Source: Lactiplantibacillus fabifermentans DSM 21115
GTDB taxonomy: Bacteria; Bacillota; Bacilli; Lactobacillales; Lactobacillaceae
DNA: 64,000 bases
Reading direction: 5' to 3'
Assembly (NCBI RefSeq): GCF_000498955.2
Contig: NZ_AYGX02000070.1
Location: 1 to 64,000, forward strand
A program made the position numbers and the translations under genes. Position 1 is the stretch's first letter. Each line of letters opens with the position of its first letter. The notes beneath the pieces were generated by a model, which was not told where the DNA came from, searched no databases, and saw only the letters and a list, made by a program, of their open reading frames with translations. This document shows, in pieces, positions 43,951-54,410 of this stretch.

Positions 43951-45645
43951 TTATTCGTCTTTCGCTTCACGGGCTAACCGCAATAGTTCTTCGGCATGTT
44001 CCAACGATAATTTCGTCACTTTAGTCCCCGCTAACATCCGCGCTAATTCTTGCGCGCGATCTTCTGGCGCTAATTTCGTGACACTCGTCTTCGTCCGTTT
44101 GCCAGTAATCTTTTTGGCAATAAAGTAATGGTGATCACTCATCGCCGCCACTTGTGGCAAATGCGTGATACATAAGACTTGCGAGAATTGGGCAATGCCA
44201 CTGATTTTTTCGGCAATCGCTTGGGCGACCCGACCACTAACCCCAGTATCAACTTCGTCAAAAATGATGCTGGTGATGCCTTGCGACTCTGAAAAAATCG
44301 TCTTGAGCGCAAGCATCATCCGCGACAATTCCCCACCCGAAGCGATCTTGGCTAACGGCCGCATGCGTTCGCCCGGGTTCGTCTGGATATAAAATTCGAC
44401 ACTATCTAAGCCTGAACGGAAGATTTGCCCATTGGTTGGTTTGAAACGCACTTCAAAGACCGCTTTGTCCATATACAAGTCTTTCAATTCCTGATGAATT
44501 TGCCGTTGCAACGTCTTGGCACTCGCCCGGCGCTTGTCGGATAACGCTTCACCAGTCTGCAATAAGTCGGCTTTTTTAGCAGCGACCCGGTCGGCTAAAT
44601 CTTCACTATTTTCTTCCGAATCGGTCATTTTCGCCAGTTCAGCGGAAATTTTAGCGTAGTAATCCAATATTTGTTGTTCCGAATCACCATATTTACGTTT
44701 TAATTGACTCAATACTTCTAGCCGTTGTTCAATCTCATCGAGCCGGCCTTCATCGAATTCTTGTAAATCCAATTGATTAGAAATTTGACCGGCAGCATCT
44801 TGTAAACCATAAAAGGCATTTTTGACATTCATCGTAATTTCATTGAACGCCGGGTCCAAATTGGCGATCGGTTCCAGCGCATTCATCGCGGTGCCGACCA
44901 TATCCACGGCCCCGGTCGTATCTTCACCAGCCGCCAACAACGTATAACTTTGTTGCAATGCTTGACTGATAGTCTGATAGTTATCCAAGCGGTCACGCTC
45001 GGCCGCCAGTTCTGCTTCTTCACCGACCCGCACTTGGGCGGCGGCGATTTCTTCGACTTGGAAATTCAGCATATCCAAGCGCTGGGCCCATTCTTTTTCA
45101 TTGGCATTTTTTTGCCGGAGTTCCTGGTTTAACTGCTGATAAGCTTCATATTGCGTCGTATATTGCTTTTTGAGCTTGTGAATTTTACGCGTGGCGAATT
45201 CATCGAGTAAACCTAAGTGCTTTTCCGGTTGCATTAATTCTTGATGTTCGTTTTGACCATGAATATCAACAATGGTTTCGCCAATTTGCTTCAAAGTCGT
45301 CGTGTTGACTAACATACCATTAATCCGACACGTATTCCGACCACTTTTCGCAATCTCCCGCTGCAAAATAACCGTATTATCCGCATGCTCAATGCCTACT
45401 TCATCTAGCAATTGGGCCGTCACGCCATCCGCTGGCAAAATAAACATGCCTTGCAGCACCGCTTTGTCGGCGCCCGTTCGGATAAATTCCTGCGATCCGC
45501 GACCACCGGCAAGTAAGCCGACCGCGTCGATGATGATGGATTTCCCAGCGCCGGTCTCCCCGGTGAGCACCGTCATGCCCTTTTCAAAGGCAATATCTAA
45601 ATGTTCAATAATCGCAAAGTTGGTGATTGATAATTCTTGTAGCAC
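43951..45645 (-). CDS. recN: DNA repair protein RecN
   Basis: A 564-aa SMC-like repair ATPase. Walker A is GETGAGKSIIIDAVGLL; a coiled coil occupies about 150-350. The C-terminal head has ASGGELSRMMLALK and IIFDEVDTGVSGRVAQAI. It acts at double-strand breaks. It starts with GTG at 45645 after GGGAGGA. A terminator separates it from argR. Confidence 0.95.
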   Translation of the reverse strand: MLQELSITNFAIIEHLDIAFEKGMTVLTGETGAGKSIIIDAVGLLAGGRGSQEFIRTGADKAVLQGMFILPADGVTAQLLDEVGIEHADNTVILQREIAKSGRNTCRINGMLVNTTTLKQIGETIVDIHGQNEHQELMQPEKHLGLLDEFATRKIHKLKKQYTTQYEAYQQLNQELRQKNANEKEWAQRLDMLNFQVEEIAAAQVRVGEEAELAAERDRLDNYQTISQALQQSYTLLAAGEDTTGAVDMVGTAMNALEPIANLDPAFNEITMNVKNAFYGLQDAAGQISNQLDLQEFDEGRLDEIEQRLEVLSQLKRKYGDSEQQILDYYAKISAELAKMTDSEENSEDLADRVAAKKADLLQTGEALSDKRRASAKTLQRQIHQELKDLYMDKAVFEVRFKPTNGQIFRSGLDSVEFYIQTNPGERMRPLAKIASGGELSRMMLALKTIFSESQGITSIIFDEVDTGVSGRVAQAIAEKISGIAQFSQVLCITHLPQVAAMSDHHYFIAKKITGKRTKTSVTKLAPEDRAQELARMLAGTKVTKLSLEHAEELLRLAREAKDE

Positions 45646-45659
45646 CGCTAAATTCCTCC

Positions 45660-45698
45660 CTAAAAAAAGCGACCTGTCACACGAGGTGCCCAGGTCGA
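45660..45698 (-). terminator. argR terminator upstream of recN
   Basis: CGACCTG and CAGGTCG pair, with seven T following on the minus strand. A second small stem AACTAGGTGACTAGTT precedes it. recN probably depends on read-through or a promoter in this gap. Confidence 0.7.
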
Positions 45699-45712
45699 AA
45701 ATAACTAGTCAC

Positions 45713-46171
45713 CTAGTTATCGCTTAGTAGTCGTTGAATCATTTGTTGTAATTCAAGTGTCGCATCTAACGACTTACAAATAATGAGTACGGTGCTATCG
45801 TCACCGAGCGTGCCAAAGACATTATCGTAGTGCATCGTTTCAATCAAACTAGCGAGCGCCGGTCCATTACCGGGGAGTACTTTGATCAATACGAACTTAT
45901 CTTGTGTCGCATAGGACACATAAGCGTCTTTTAAGGTACGTTTCAGTTTCTTTTCCGTATCCATTTGTTTTTGGACCGGCATACTGTAATGATAACCACC
46001 CGTTGCCGAGGGAACTTTTACCAGTTGCATGTCCTTAATATCACGAGAAATCGTGGCTTGGGTCACATCAATCTCTTCGGCACGTAATAATCTGACAAAG
46101 TCTTCTTGTCGTTCAATTTCGTTTGAACTTAATAATCGTTTAATGTAGCGTTGGCGTTCTTGCTTTTTCAC
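45713..46171 (-). CDS. argR: Arginine repressor ArgR/AhrC family
   Basis: A 152-aa regulator. The N-terminal winged HTH includes EEIDVTQATISRDIKDM, and the C-terminal oligomerisation and arginine-binding domain has GTLGDDSTVLIICKS. It controls arginine metabolism when bound to arginine; in the L. plantarum group two ArgR proteins cooperate. Its neighbourhood, tlyA-argR-recN, is the conserved Firmicute one. Confidence 0.94.
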   Translation of the reverse strand: MKKQERQRYIKRLLSSNEIERQEDFVRLLRAEEIDVTQATISRDIKDMQLVKVPSATGGYHYSMPVQKQMDTEKKLKRTLKDAYVSYATQDKFVLIKVLPGNGPALASLIETMHYDNVFGTLGDDSTVLIICKSLDATLELQQMIQRLLSDN

Positions 46172-46258
46172 CCGATCACCCCCGGCGTCTTAGTCATATC
46201 TATTTAAACACATCATAAGCTATTTTGCATAAATATGAAAGACTGGATTTGAAATCTA

Positions 46259-47074
46259 TTACTTATTCAATTGATCATACGCGGCTTGTTGTGTTTTTTC
46301 AATCGATACGGTGGGTGCAATCGTGGCTTCGGCGGCCGTGGCTTGCAAGTGTACTAAGAATTCAATGTTGCCTTCGCCACCTTTGATTGGTGAATAATCC
46401 AACCCCAAGACGTTAAAACCGGCACTTTGCGCAAAATTGACAATATCAGTCAACACTTCCGTATGCACACTCGGTTCACGCACGATACCGTGCTTGCCGA
46501 CATTTTCCCGACCAGCTTCGAATTGCGGCTTAATTAACGCCACGACTTCGCCGCCGTCAGCGATGATGCCATGTAATGGTGGCAAAATCAAATGTAATGA
46601 GATAAACGAGACATCAATCGAGGCAAAGCTCGGTTGGCCGCGTTTGAAGTCCGCTAACTTGCTGTAACGGAAATTCGTATGTTCCATCACTTCTACCCGT
46701 GGATCACTCCGGAGCTTCCAGACAAGCTGATTACTCCCAACATCCAAGGCATAACTCATTTTGGCGCCACTTTGTAACATCACGTCGGTAAAGCCACCCG
46801 TGGACGACCCAATATCTAACACCGTTTTATCGGTGACATCAATATCAAAGCTCTTTAAAGCTTTTTCCAATTTCAAACCGCCCCGCGAGACGTAAGGCAT
46901 CGGCTTGCCTTTCAAGTGCAACTCAGTGGTAACGGGAATCTTCATCCCGGGTTTATCCAACCGTTCTTCATTGACACCTAAAATTTCACCGGCCATGACG
47001 GCCCGCTTGGCTTTTTCACGTGTATCAAATAATCCTTGTTGGACTAATAAAACGTCCACCCGTTCTTTTTCCAT
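46259..47074 (-). CDS. tlyA: TlyA-family rRNA 2'-O-methyltransferase
   Basis: A 271-aa protein with an N-terminal S4 RNA-binding domain (KERVDVLLVQQGLFDTREKA) and an FtsJ-like methyltransferase domain with VLDIGSSTGGFTDVML and IDVSFISL. It methylates rRNA in characterised members; older annotations call it haemolysin. ispA ends 13 bp upstream. Confidence 0.93.
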   Translation of the reverse strand: MEKERVDVLLVQQGLFDTREKAKRAVMAGEILGVNEERLDKPGMKIPVTTELHLKGKPMPYVSRGGLKLEKALKSFDIDVTDKTVLDIGSSTGGFTDVMLQSGAKMSYALDVGSNQLVWKLRSDPRVEVMEHTNFRYSKLADFKRGQPSFASIDVSFISLHLILPPLHGIIADGGEVVALIKPQFEAGRENVGKHGIVREPSVHTEVLTDIVNFAQSAGFNVLGLDYSPIKGGEGNIEFLVHLQATAAEATIAPTVSIEKTQQAAYDQLNK

Positions 47075-47087
47075 CTAATTAATTCCT

Positions 47088-47966
47088 CTAATTCGTAAAA
47101 TACGTTAAAAATGCGGCTAACAACGTGTTATCCGGACCAGCTGCTTGCGCTAGCGCCTGTTGGGCATGGGTCACCGCAGCGGTTAAGGCGGCGTTAGCAC
47201 CATCTAATCCCAACAATCCCGGATAGGTGTTCTTATGCTCACCAGCATCTTTGTGCGTCTGTTTCCCAAGTTGTGCCGGCGTGCTGGTGACGTCTAAAAT
47301 ATCATCATATATTTGAAACGCCAATCCAAACGCATCCGCAAATTCCAAATATGCCGCCCGTTGGTTTGTTGGGACTTGCGCTTGAATCAACCCGGATAAC
47401 ACCGCATAGTGAATCAAAGCGCCGGTCTTCTCACGATGTAACTGTTGCAAGGCGGCTAGCGGTAATTGGTGCCCGGCACCTTTAACGTCAGCTACTTGCC
47501 CGGCAACCATGCCTGTGGGTCCGGCGGCTTGCGCCAAGCCCAGCGTCATCGCCGCGACTTGGTCGGCTGGCAAGTCACTGTCAGCTAGCCATTGAAACGC
47601 GAGTGGTTGCAAGGCATCTCCTGCTAAAATCGCCAAGTCTTCACCAAATTTAACGTGGCTCGTTGGCTGGCCGCGGCGCAAGTTATCATTGTCCATGGCT
47701 GGTAAATCGTCGTGAATCAGCGAATAAGTATGCATCAGCTCTAACGCAACACTAGCCCGCAAATTGGCTGGCGTAATTTCGCAACCAAAAACTGTCAGTA
47801 CCGCCAGTGAGAGTATCGGGCGCAGCCGCTTACCACCCGCCAACACGGAATACCGCATGGCGGCGGTCAGTTGCGCTTGGTTACTAACCGTTTGCATATT
47901 TTCGTCCAAATAGGTATTAATTTGTGGGACCCATTGCGCTTCAAAGTCAGTTAATAAATCCTTATT
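47088..47966 (-). CDS. ispA: Farnesyl/geranyl diphosphate synthase
   Basis: A 292-aa polyprenyl synthase. The first Asp-rich motif is [18 protein letters not shown] and the second is [12 protein letters not shown]; both bind Mg-diphosphate. The ATG at 47966 overlaps the xseB stop (AATGAATAA), so it is translationally coupled. It supplies precursors for undecaprenyl phosphate. Confidence 0.95.
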   Translation of the reverse strand, partial: NKDLLTDFEAQWVPQINTYLDENMQTVSNQAQLTAAMRYSVLAGGKRLRPILSLAVLTVFGCEITPANLRASVALELMHTYSLIHDDLPAMDNDNLRRGQPTSHVKFGEDLAILAGDALQPLAFQWLADSDLPADQVAAMTLGLAQAAGPTGMVAGQVADVKGAGHQLPLAALQQLHREKTGALIHYAVLSGLIQAQVPTNQRAAYLEFADAFGLAFQIYDDILDVTSTPAQLGKQTHKDAGEHKNTYPGLLGLDGANAALTAAVTHAQQALAQAAGPDNTLLAAFLTYFTN

Positions 47967-48195
47967 CATTAGCATCAGGAGCTTGTTCAAATGGCACTTC
48001 ATTGCCATTTTCGTCCATCATTTTAGTTAAGGTCTTTTCGGCCCCTTCTAAAGTTGCTTGGAGTTGCTTACTCAAAGCGACCCCTTTTTGGAATTGATCC
48101 AAAGCTTGTTCTAACGGAACATCGCCTTGTTCCAGTTGATTTACGATTGTTTCTAAATTATTTAAGTTATCTTCAAAAGTTGGTTGGTCAGCCAT
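47962..48195 (-). CDS. xseB: Exodeoxyribonuclease VII small subunit
   Basis: A 77-aa subunit. [27 protein letters not shown] is the hallmark helical pair (first 20 residues sufficient to recognise it). The ATG at 48195 has GGAGG upstream and overlaps the xseA end by 8 bp; upstream in-frame codons are ignored. Forms the ExoVII nuclease with XseA. Confidence 0.95.
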   Translation of the reverse strand: MADQPTFEDNLNNLETIVNQLEQGDVPLEQALDQFQKGVALSKQLQATLEGAEKTLTKMMDENGNEVPFEQAPDANE

Positions 48196-49540
48196 TTTGC
48201 TTGCCTCCATCGATCTTTGTAATTTGAGCCGTAGCTTCTCCATCACTAAAATGGATGGCCACAGTCTGATCTGGTTTTAATTGCTTGGTGCCGTGGACAA
48301 TCTGCTCATCGGCCGTCACGAACGCGTACCCGCGACTCATGATTTTTAACGGGCTTAATAAGTCTAACGATTGCACCGTTCGTGCTAACTGCTGCTGCTT
48401 ATTTTGATAGACTAACTGCGTGTTACGCACAAGCCGCTGTTGCAAGTTTGCCACTTGGGTCTGGGCTTGGCGGACGCGGTGAATCGGCGTTTGTTGTTGC
48501 AGCCGTTGATTCAATTGCAAGAGTTGCTGGCTCGCCGCATTCACATTATTTTGGCCCGCTTGCCGTAAGCGCTCATTCAAAAAGTCTAACTTTTGCAAGT
48601 AGCCTTCATATAAGCGATTGGGTTGGGTAAACACGTACGACCCACTCAATTTGTTCAACCGTTGCCGGTCGCGTTGAACGTAATTTTGAAAGGCGTTAAA
48701 TACCCGGGTACGGTCTTGATTCAGTTGTAATAAGACGTCGTTGTAGACTGGTACGGCTAATTCCGCGGCAGCCGTTGGTGTCGCGGCCCGCACATCGGCG
48801 ACTAAATCGGCAATCGTGGTATCCGTTTCGTGACCAACCGAAGAAATTACTGGTAAGTCACTCGCGGCAATCGCGCGTGCCACGACTTCTTCGTTAAACG
48901 GCCACAAATCTTCAATCGAACCGCCCCCACGCCCGATAATTAACGTGTCAAAATTGCCCGTCGCATTGGCGCGTTCAATTTGGCGCGCAATCTCGGGCGC
49001 TGCGGCATCACCTTGGACTTGTGCCGGGAATAAAACGATTTGCGCAATCGGAAAGCGCCGGCGTGCCGTCGTGATAATATCACGAATAACCGCTCCACTG
49101 CGAGAAGTAACGACTGCAATCCGCTTCGGAAACCGTGGTAGTGGTTTTTTCGGCGCACTGAAGAGCCCTTCTGTCGCTAATTTTTCTTTTAATTGTTCAT
49201 ATGCTTGATATAAGGCCCCGATACCATCGGGTTCCATGCGTTCCACATAAATTTGGTAACTGCCAGTTGGTTCATATAAACTAATCCGGCCTACCACCAA
49301 AACTTTCATCCCCACTTCGGGTTGAAATTTCACCTTAGCGAAGGCGGATTTGAACATAATCGCCGAAATCTTAGCATGGTCATCTTTTAAACTGAAATAT
49401 TGATGCGTATTTGGCCGCGGCCGGTAGTTAGAAATTTCGCCGGTTAAATAAACCTTGCCTAAATACGGATCAACTTCAAATTTACGCTTAATATATTGCG
49501 TTAATGCGGAAACGGTCAAATATTGTTGACTGTCACTCAC
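48188..49540 (-). CDS. xseA: Exodeoxyribonuclease VII large subunit
   Basis: A 450-aa subunit. An N-terminal OB fold (about 1-100) binds ssDNA, followed by the catalytic domain with [30 protein letters not shown] and [19 protein letters not shown]. The C-terminal half is coiled coil. It starts with GTG at 49540, overlapping the folD stop (GTGAGTGA). Confidence 0.95.
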   Translation of the reverse strand: MSDSQQYLTVSALTQYIKRKFEVDPYLGKVYLTGEISNYRPRPNTHQYFSLKDDHAKISAIMFKSAFAKVKFQPEVGMKVLVVGRISLYEPTGSYQIYVERMEPDGIGALYQAYEQLKEKLATEGLFSAPKKPLPRFPKRIAVVTSRSGAVIRDIITTARRRFPIAQIVLFPAQVQGDAAAPEIARQIERANATGNFDTLIIGRGGGSIEDLWPFNEEVVARAIAASDLPVISSVGHETDTTIADLVADVRAATPTAAAELAVPVYNDVLLQLNQDRTRVFNAFQNYVQRDRQRLNKLSGSYVFTQPNRLYEGYLQKLDFLNERLRQAGQNNVNAASQQLLQLNQRLQQQTPIHRVRQAQTQVANLQQRLVRNTQLVYQNKQQQLARTVQSLDLLSPLKIMSRGYAFVTADEQIVHGTKQLKPDQTVAIHFSDGEATAQITKIDGGKQNG

Positions 49541-50393
49541 CTAAATCACTCCATTTTGCTAATTCCACTGTCGTTTGCATTAAAGTGGCAATCGTCATTG
49601 GGCCAACGCCACCCGGAACCGGCGTAATGAAGCCCGCCACCTCTTGAGCAGAATCAAAGTCGACATCGCCGACTAACTTGCCATTTTCGTCGCGGTCCAT
49701 CCCAACGTCAATGACGGTGGCACCCAGTTTGATATCATTGCCATCAATTAAGTGCGGAATCCCGGTCGCCACGACTAAGATATCGGCTGTTTTGGCTAAC
49801 GCCTTCAAATGCTTCGTACGACTGTGGGCGACCGTGACCGTGGCATTGGCATTGGTTAACAACGCCGCCATCGGTTTCCCAACAATCGTGCTACGGCCGA
49901 TGACTACCGCCGTCTTACCAGCCGGGTTGATGCCATATTCATGCAACATCGTCATAATCCCCCGGGGGGTATTGGCAACCGGATACTTACCTGGGAAATT
50001 CGTAATCAACTTCCCAACATTGGTCGGATGAAAACCATCCACATCTTTTTTCGGATCAATGGCCATGGTAATCAGTGGCTCATTGATTTGTTCGGGCAAT
50101 GGTGACTGGACTAAAATACCATGAATACTTTTATCCGCATTATATTCGGCAATAATGGCTAGTAGTTCGGCTTGCGTGGTGGTTGCCGGTAATTGGCGAA
50201 CCACTGAATGCATCCCCAATTTTTCGGCTTTGCGATTCTTATTACGCACATAAATTTTGCTAGCAGGATCTTCCCCAACAATGATCACCGCAATACCCGG
50301 TTGAACACCTTGTTCAACTAATTGGGCCACTGCGATTTGTATTGCTGCATTAACTTTTTTGGCGACTGCTTTCCCATCAATAATCGTTGTCAC
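49533..50393 (-). CDS. folD: Methylenetetrahydrofolate dehydrogenase/cyclohydrolase
   Basis: A 286-aa bifunctional enzyme of one-carbon metabolism. YVRNKNRKAEKLGM holds the catalytic Lys, and HGILVQSPLPEQI, VIGRSTIVGKPMA and ITPVPGGVGPMTIA are canonical. It starts with GTG at 50393 after AAAGGAG. The first gene of the folD-xseA-xseB-ispA-tlyA-argR operon. Confidence 0.96.
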   Translation of the reverse strand: MTTIIDGKAVAKKVNAAIQIAVAQLVEQGVQPGIAVIIVGEDPASKIYVRNKNRKAEKLGMHSVVRQLPATTTQAELLAIIAEYNADKSIHGILVQSPLPEQINEPLITMAIDPKKDVDGFHPTNVGKLITNFPGKYPVANTPRGIMTMLHEYGINPAGKTAVVIGRSTIVGKPMAALLTNANATVTVAHSRTKHLKALAKTADILVVATGIPHLIDGNDIKLGATVIDVGMDRDENGKLVGDVDFDSAQEVAGFITPVPGGVGPMTIATLMQTTVELAKWSDLGE

Positions 50394-50475
50394 TTATGCC
50401 ACGCTCCTTTAGTTGTCTTTTTTCATTTTAGCATATAACGTGCGCGGATAAGTAGCGGGATTCCTAAGAAGTTCT

Positions 50476-50505
50476 AAAAAAAAGCCTAGCGACCGCTAGG
50501 CTTTT
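50476..50505 (-). terminator. nusB terminator
   Basis: AAGCCTAGCG and CGCTAGGCTT pair perfectly and are followed by eight T on the minus strand. Confidence 0.87.
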
Positions 50506-50538
50506 CAATTGAACATTTTAATGTTCGGATATTCATTA

Positions 50539-50955
50539 TTATGCTTCGTTCGTGACGGCCTTACCTAAGACCCCACTGACGAATTTACGAGAACGGTCAT
50601 CGCTGAAAGCTTTCGCTAATTCGATGGCTTCGTTGACGGCGACTTTTGACGGTACGTCATCGACATAATTCAATTCATAAAAAGCGATACGCAAGATAAT
50701 CAAATCAGTTTTGGCTAACCGATCCAACGACCAAGTGCTACTCAAATATGGTTGAATCATCTCGTCTAATTCAGTCTGATGTTCTAATACCCCCGTAACT
50801 AACGTGCTGAGGTAACTAGGAATTTCAACTTCCGCGGTTTCGTCAGGATTTAGTAACTGTTGGTATAATTCATTTTCATCAGCTTCCGGATTGGCATTCA
50901 AAGCAAATAATGCTTGGAAGGCTTTTTCCCGAATTTCATGCCGCGTTAAACTCAA
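50539..50955 (-). CDS. nusB: Transcription antitermination factor NusB
   Basis: A 138-aa all-helical protein with RHEIREKAFQALFALN and NEAIELAKAFSDDRSRKFVSGVLG. It binds boxA RNA with NusE for rRNA antitermination. It overlaps the upstream asp23-family gene by four bases. Confidence 0.95.
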   Translation of the reverse strand: MSLTRHEIREKAFQALFALNANPEADENELYQQLLNPDETAEVEIPSYLSTLVTGVLEHQTELDEMIQPYLSSTWSLDRLAKTDLIILRIAFYELNYVDDVPSKVAVNEAIELAKAFSDDRSRKFVSGVLGKAVTNEA

Positions 50956-51410
50956 GATTCTTCACCATCTTCATTTTCATCGGTTTCAGGGTCTTCGTCA
51001 CCAAAAAGATTATTCGGATCGATTGCACTTTCCGTCTTTTCAGTCACAATCCCGGTAATGTGGACGTTAACTTCGCTTAACGCTAAATCAGTCATAAACA
51101 AAATTTGTTGTTTAACTTTGTCTTGAATCGCTAACGCTACTTTAGGTACGGCCACGCCGTAATCCAAGTAAGCATAAATATCAACACTGATTTGGTCGTC
51201 AACGATGGTCAACTTGACCCCTTTACCGAGACTCTTCTTACGACCGAACAACTCATTGACACTGGAAGAAATCGTCCCGCGCATCCGGTTAACGCCCTCG
51301 ATTTGACTTACCGCGATACCCACGATTATTTCAAGCACTTCGGGTGCAATTTGAATTTGCCCTAAGCTGGGTTCTTTACTTTGTAACGTAATGTTGCTAC
51401 TTTCAGCCAT
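50952..51410 (-). CDS. Asp23-family protein (YqhY-like)
   Basis: A 152-aa Asp23-domain protein, with LGQIQIAPEVLEIIVGIAV and KVALAIQDKVKQQ, and an acidic tail. YqhY proteins sit beside nusB and accBC genes in Firmicutes and are linked to acetyl-CoA carboxylase control in B. subtilis. The acc genes are not in this window. Confidence 0.9.
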   Translation of the reverse strand: MAESSNITLQSKEPSLGQIQIAPEVLEIIVGIAVSQIEGVNRMRGTISSSVNELFGRKKSLGKGVKLTIVDDQISVDIYAYLDYGVAVPKVALAIQDKVKQQILFMTDLALSEVNVHITGIVTEKTESAIDPNNLFGDEDPETDENEDGEES

Positions 51411-51449
51411 TTTGACATTCCTCCAATTCCATGTTGGTCGGTTAACTAA

Positions 51450-52007
51450 TTAAGCCCGCGAAACGTAAGTGCTGTCGACGGTGTTAACGATCAATTTGTC
51501 GCCCGCTTTAACGAAGAATGGTACTTGGATAATCGCACCAGTTTCTAACGTTGCTGGTTTTGAGCCACCAGAAGCAGTGTCGCCCTTGATGCCTGGTTCT
51601 GTTTCCGTAACTTCCAAAGTAACGGTGTTAGGTAATTCAATCCCTAAGACTTCAGCATCGAACATGGTTACTTGAACTTCCATGTTTTCCTTCAAAAACT
51701 TCAATTCGTTTTGAATGTTTTCGCCAGGAATTTCGATTTGTTCGTAAGTGTCTGTGTTCATGAAGACGTAGTTGCCACCATCTTCGTAAAGGTATTGCAT
51801 CGTACTCTTAACGATGTTAGCTTGTTCCATCCGGGCGCCGGCACGGAAAGTCTTGTCTTGAACGGCACCAGTCCGCAAGTTCTTAAGCTTTGAACGGACG
51901 AATGCGCCACCCTTACCTGGCTTAACGTGCTGGAATTCCACGATGCGCCAAATTGCGTTGTCAACTTCAATTGTTAATCCATTTTTAAAATCTGCTGTAG
52001 AAATCAT
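51450..52007 (-). CDS. efp: Elongation factor P
   Basis: A 185-aa three-barrel protein that relieves ribosome stalling at polyproline. The loop [14 protein letters not shown] contains the lysine that is modified in many Firmicutes. It lies between pepQ and the asp23-family gene. No EF-P modification gene is seen nearby. Confidence 0.96.
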   Translation of the reverse strand: MISTADFKNGLTIEVDNAIWRIVEFQHVKPGKGGAFVRSKLKNLRTGAVQDKTFRAGARMEQANIVKSTMQYLYEDGGNYVFMNTDTYEQIEIPGENIQNELKFLKENMEVQVTMFDAEVLGIELPNTVTLEVTETEPGIKGDTASGGSKPATLETGAIIQVPFFVKAGDKLIVNTVDSTYVSRA

Positions 52008-52075
52008 GTAAAGTCCTCCTATGAAGATATCTTTATAACTATACCAAGACGGCGCCGCGGTGGCAACTGTCTTAA

Positions 52076-53140
52076 CTATAAAATAAGTAAATCACGCGTC
52101 GCTTGCGTCAAGCGTTGATGACCAGTCTTAGTGACCAAGACATCATCTTCAATCCGCATCCCGCCTAAATCCGGGAAATAAACCCCGGGTTCCACGGTTA
52201 CGACGCTATTTTCAACTAATTGACCAGTCGTATTTTTAGAAATCAAGGGCCCTTCGTGGATTTCCAGCCCGATACCATGACCCATGCCATGATTGAACGC
52301 TTCACCATAGCCAGCGTCCGTCAACAAATCACGGCCAACCGCATCTAAGTCAGCGGTATTGGCCCCAGCTTTAACGTGGTCGACCACGGCTTGTTGCGCG
52401 GCTTGCACCGCTTGATAAGCGTTGACGAGTTTTTCATCCGGTTGCCCCAAGGCAAAGGTCCGCGTCATATCAGACGTGTACCCATTCAAGAAGTAGCCAA
52501 AATCTAAAGTTACCATTTGACCGGCACTCAGTAATGCGGCCGAAGCAGTTCCGTGAGGTAAGGCCGCCCGTGCGCCCCCTAAGACAATCGTGGTAAACGA
52601 TTGTCCACTGGCGCCATGGGTGCGCATAAAGGCATCTAGCAAGTTGCTGACATCAATTTCACGCATCCCGGGACGCACGATACTCGTCACGTATTCAAAG
52701 CCCGCATCGGCTAAGCTAGCGGATGCTTTGAGCTTGGCGAGTTCGTCACTGCTTTTTTCGATACGAATTTGTTCCACTACTGCTGGTAATGCCACTAAAT
52801 CACTAACGAGGTTTTCATCGAGGTAGCTATATGCGGTATACGGGATTTCATCTTCAAAGCCTAATACCGTGGTTTTAGTTTGGGCCACGAGGTCACAAAC
52901 CGCCCCTAAATAATCGCGCGTAATGATTAAATGGTCAGCATCATATTGATTGGCAAAAGCAGTTTGGTAACGGGCGTCGGTAATTAAATACACCGTGTTG
53001 GTTAACACGAGTAAATACCCATCCCCGGCCATATCCGCCATTCCGGTCAAATAATGCAAATTACCTTCGCTAGAAACTAAAAACGCATCAATTTTTAACT
53101 GATCAAATGTTTGTTGTAACCGTTCAATTCGACTTGGCAT
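52076..53140 (-). CDS. pepQ: Xaa-Pro dipeptidase, M24B family
   Basis: A 354-aa metallopeptidase with pita-bread fold. Metal ligands lie in [45 protein letters not shown] and [11 protein letters not shown]. It cleaves X-Pro dipeptides from casein or plant peptides. Gene order pepQ-efp is conserved in Firmicutes. It could instead be an aminopeptidase P; length favours the dipeptidase type. Confidence 0.9.
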   Translation of the reverse strand: MPSRIERLQQTFDQLKIDAFLVSSEGNLHYLTGMADMAGDGYLLVLTNTVYLITDARYQTAFANQYDADHLIITRDYLGAVCDLVAQTKTTVLGFEDEIPYTAYSYLDENLVSDLVALPAVVEQIRIEKSSDELAKLKASASLADAGFEYVTSIVRPGMREIDVSNLLDAFMRTHGASGQSFTTIVLGGARAALPHGTASAALLSAGQMVTLDFGYFLNGYTSDMTRTFALGQPDEKLVNAYQAVQAAQQAVVDHVKAGANTADLDAVGRDLLTDAGYGEAFNHGMGHGIGLEIHEGPLISKNTTGQLVENSVVTVEPGVYFPDLGGMRIEDDVLVTKTGHQRLTQATRDLLIL

Positions 53141-53205
53141 ATTGTCACTCCCATCGTTCCTTGAGTCCCATTATACCAAATTTTATAAAAAACGACTTAC
53201 GTGCT

Positions 53206-53236
53206 TAAAAAAAGAGCCTCGCGAAGAGACTCTTTT
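53206..53236 (-). terminator. rpmA terminator
   Basis: AAAGAGTCTC and GAGGCTCTTT pair around TTCGC, with at least seven T on the minus strand, just after rpmA. Confidence 0.85.
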
Positions 53237-53251
53237 TGAGCTAATTAATTA

Positions 53252-53533
53252 TTATTTAGCTGCAGGGTAAACTGATACTTGGCGCTTGTCGCGACCTTTG
53301 CGTTCGAAACGAACAACACCATCAGCAACAGCAAATAATGTATCGTCACCACCACGACGAACGTTAACCCCTGGGTAAATATGAGTCCCGCGTTGACGAT
53401 AAAGAATGTTACCACTCTTAACAGTTTGACCGTCAGCCCGCTTTGCGCCTAAACGACGACCAGCTGAGTCACGACCGTTGGCAGTAGAACCGCCACCTTT
53501 ATGGTGAGAGAAGAATTGTAAATCCATTTTCAT
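53252..53533 (-). CDS. rpmA: Ribosomal protein bL27 with Prp cleavage extension
   Basis: A 93-aa bL27 with the Firmicute N-terminal extension: MKMDLQFF precedes [15 protein letters not shown]. In this group the extension is removed by the protease Prp, whose gene lies directly upstream. The mature N-terminus reaches the peptidyl transferase centre. Third gene of rplU-prp-rpmA. Confidence 0.96.
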   Translation of the reverse strand: MKMDLQFFSHHKGGGSTANGRDSAGRRLGAKRADGQTVKSGNILYRQRGTHIYPGVNVRRGGDDTLFAVADGVVRFERKGRDKRQVSVYPAAK

Positions 53534-53557
53534 AGTAAGTCCACCTCCGAAATGTGG

Positions 53558-53893
53558 TTATTTTGTTTGTTCGTGAACCCGGATATAAGATCCGTAATTC
53601 GCGGCAACATCGTTTAAACCAAGGGTGAAACTGGCTAACAACGTCTGTAATTGGTCATTTGCTAAGTCGAGCTTAGTAAAATCAGCAATTAACAAACCGC
53701 CGTTAGTTTCATCACTTTGGATAGCCGGTTGGAGATGGGCAACTTGTTCAATCCCATTGATTGTACTAATTGCCAACACCGAGACCGCCGCACAAACGAT
53801 GTCTTGTCCATAAGCACCTGAATCGGCATGTCCCGTCAATTTAAAACCAGTAATTAAGCCAGCCCCATTGCGCGAAATCGTTGCCTGAATCAT
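53558..53893 (-). CDS. prp: Ribosomal-processing cysteine protease Prp
   Basis: A 111-aa protease (YsxB). The catalytic pair is His22 in LTGHADSGAYGQD and Cys34 in IVCAAVSVLA. It trims the bL27 N-terminus. It lies between rplU and rpmA, the classic order. Confidence 0.94.
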   Translation of the reverse strand: MIQATISRNGAGLITGFKLTGHADSGAYGQDIVCAAVSVLAISTINGIEQVAHLQPAIQSDETNGGLLIADFTKLDLANDQLQTLLASFTLGLNDVAANYGSYIRVHEQTK

Positions 53894-53912
53894 GTTAATG
53901 CCTACTTTCTAA

Positions 53913-54221
53913 TTATGCGTTAATTGAGTCAATCGTTACCTTAGTATATGGTTGGCGATGACCTTTCTTAGTATGTTGGCCCTTCTTAGCCTTGTACTTG
54001 AAAGTAACCACTTTACGGTCACGGCCTTGTTTTTCAACAGTACCTTCAACCGTCGCACCATCAACAGTAGGGGTACCGATCTTAGTTGAGTCGCCACCAA
54101 CAAAAATTACTTGATCAAAAGTAACCTTGTCACCTGCAGCAGCATCAAGCTTTTCAACATAAATAGCTTGGCCTGCTTCAACTTTATATTGTTTACCACC
54201 AGTTACAATAATTGCGTACAC
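53913..54221 (-). CDS. rplU: Ribosomal protein bL21
   Basis: A 102-aa bL21, starting [17 protein letters not shown] and ending KVTIDSINA. The GTG at 54221 follows AAGGAGGTGCACAAAC; upstream in-frame codons belong to the leader. First gene of rplU-prp-rpmA. Confidence 0.96.
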   Translation of the reverse strand: MYAIIVTGGKQYKVEAGQAIYVEKLDAAAGDKVTFDQVIFVGGDSTKIGTPTVDGATVEGTVEKQGRDRKVVTFKYKAKKGQHTKKGHRQPYTKVTIDSINA

Positions 54222-54333
54222 GTTTGTGCACCTCCTTAAATTATGAATCACTTAGACTCGCCAAGTTAAGCGCCCTTGCAGAACTTAATACTCAACTCGT
54301 GCGGTTGTAGCTGTAGAAGTCCACAAATACAAC
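54222..54333 (-). ncRNA. Candidate L21 leader
   Basis: A 5' UTR of about 110 nt lies between a strong promoter and the rplU Shine-Dalgarno. It contains pairable segments such as GTTGAGTATTAAGTTCTGC and AGGGCGCTTAACTTGGCG. L21 leaders with this location are known in Bacillales and Lactobacillales. Identification is positional and needs a covariance model. Confidence 0.55.
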
Positions 54334-54339
54334 AGGAAA

Positions 54340-54368
54340 ATAATATCAAATTAGCTTGGTTGCGTCAA
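54340..54368 (-). promoter_or_regulatory. rplU operon promoter
   Basis: On the minus strand TTGACG and TATTAT are exactly 17 bp apart, upstream of the L21 leader. Confidence 0.8.
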
Positions 54369-54410
54369 GTAATAATTCTTTATATTGGGTGTTGGGGGCC
54401 GCCGGTTGGT

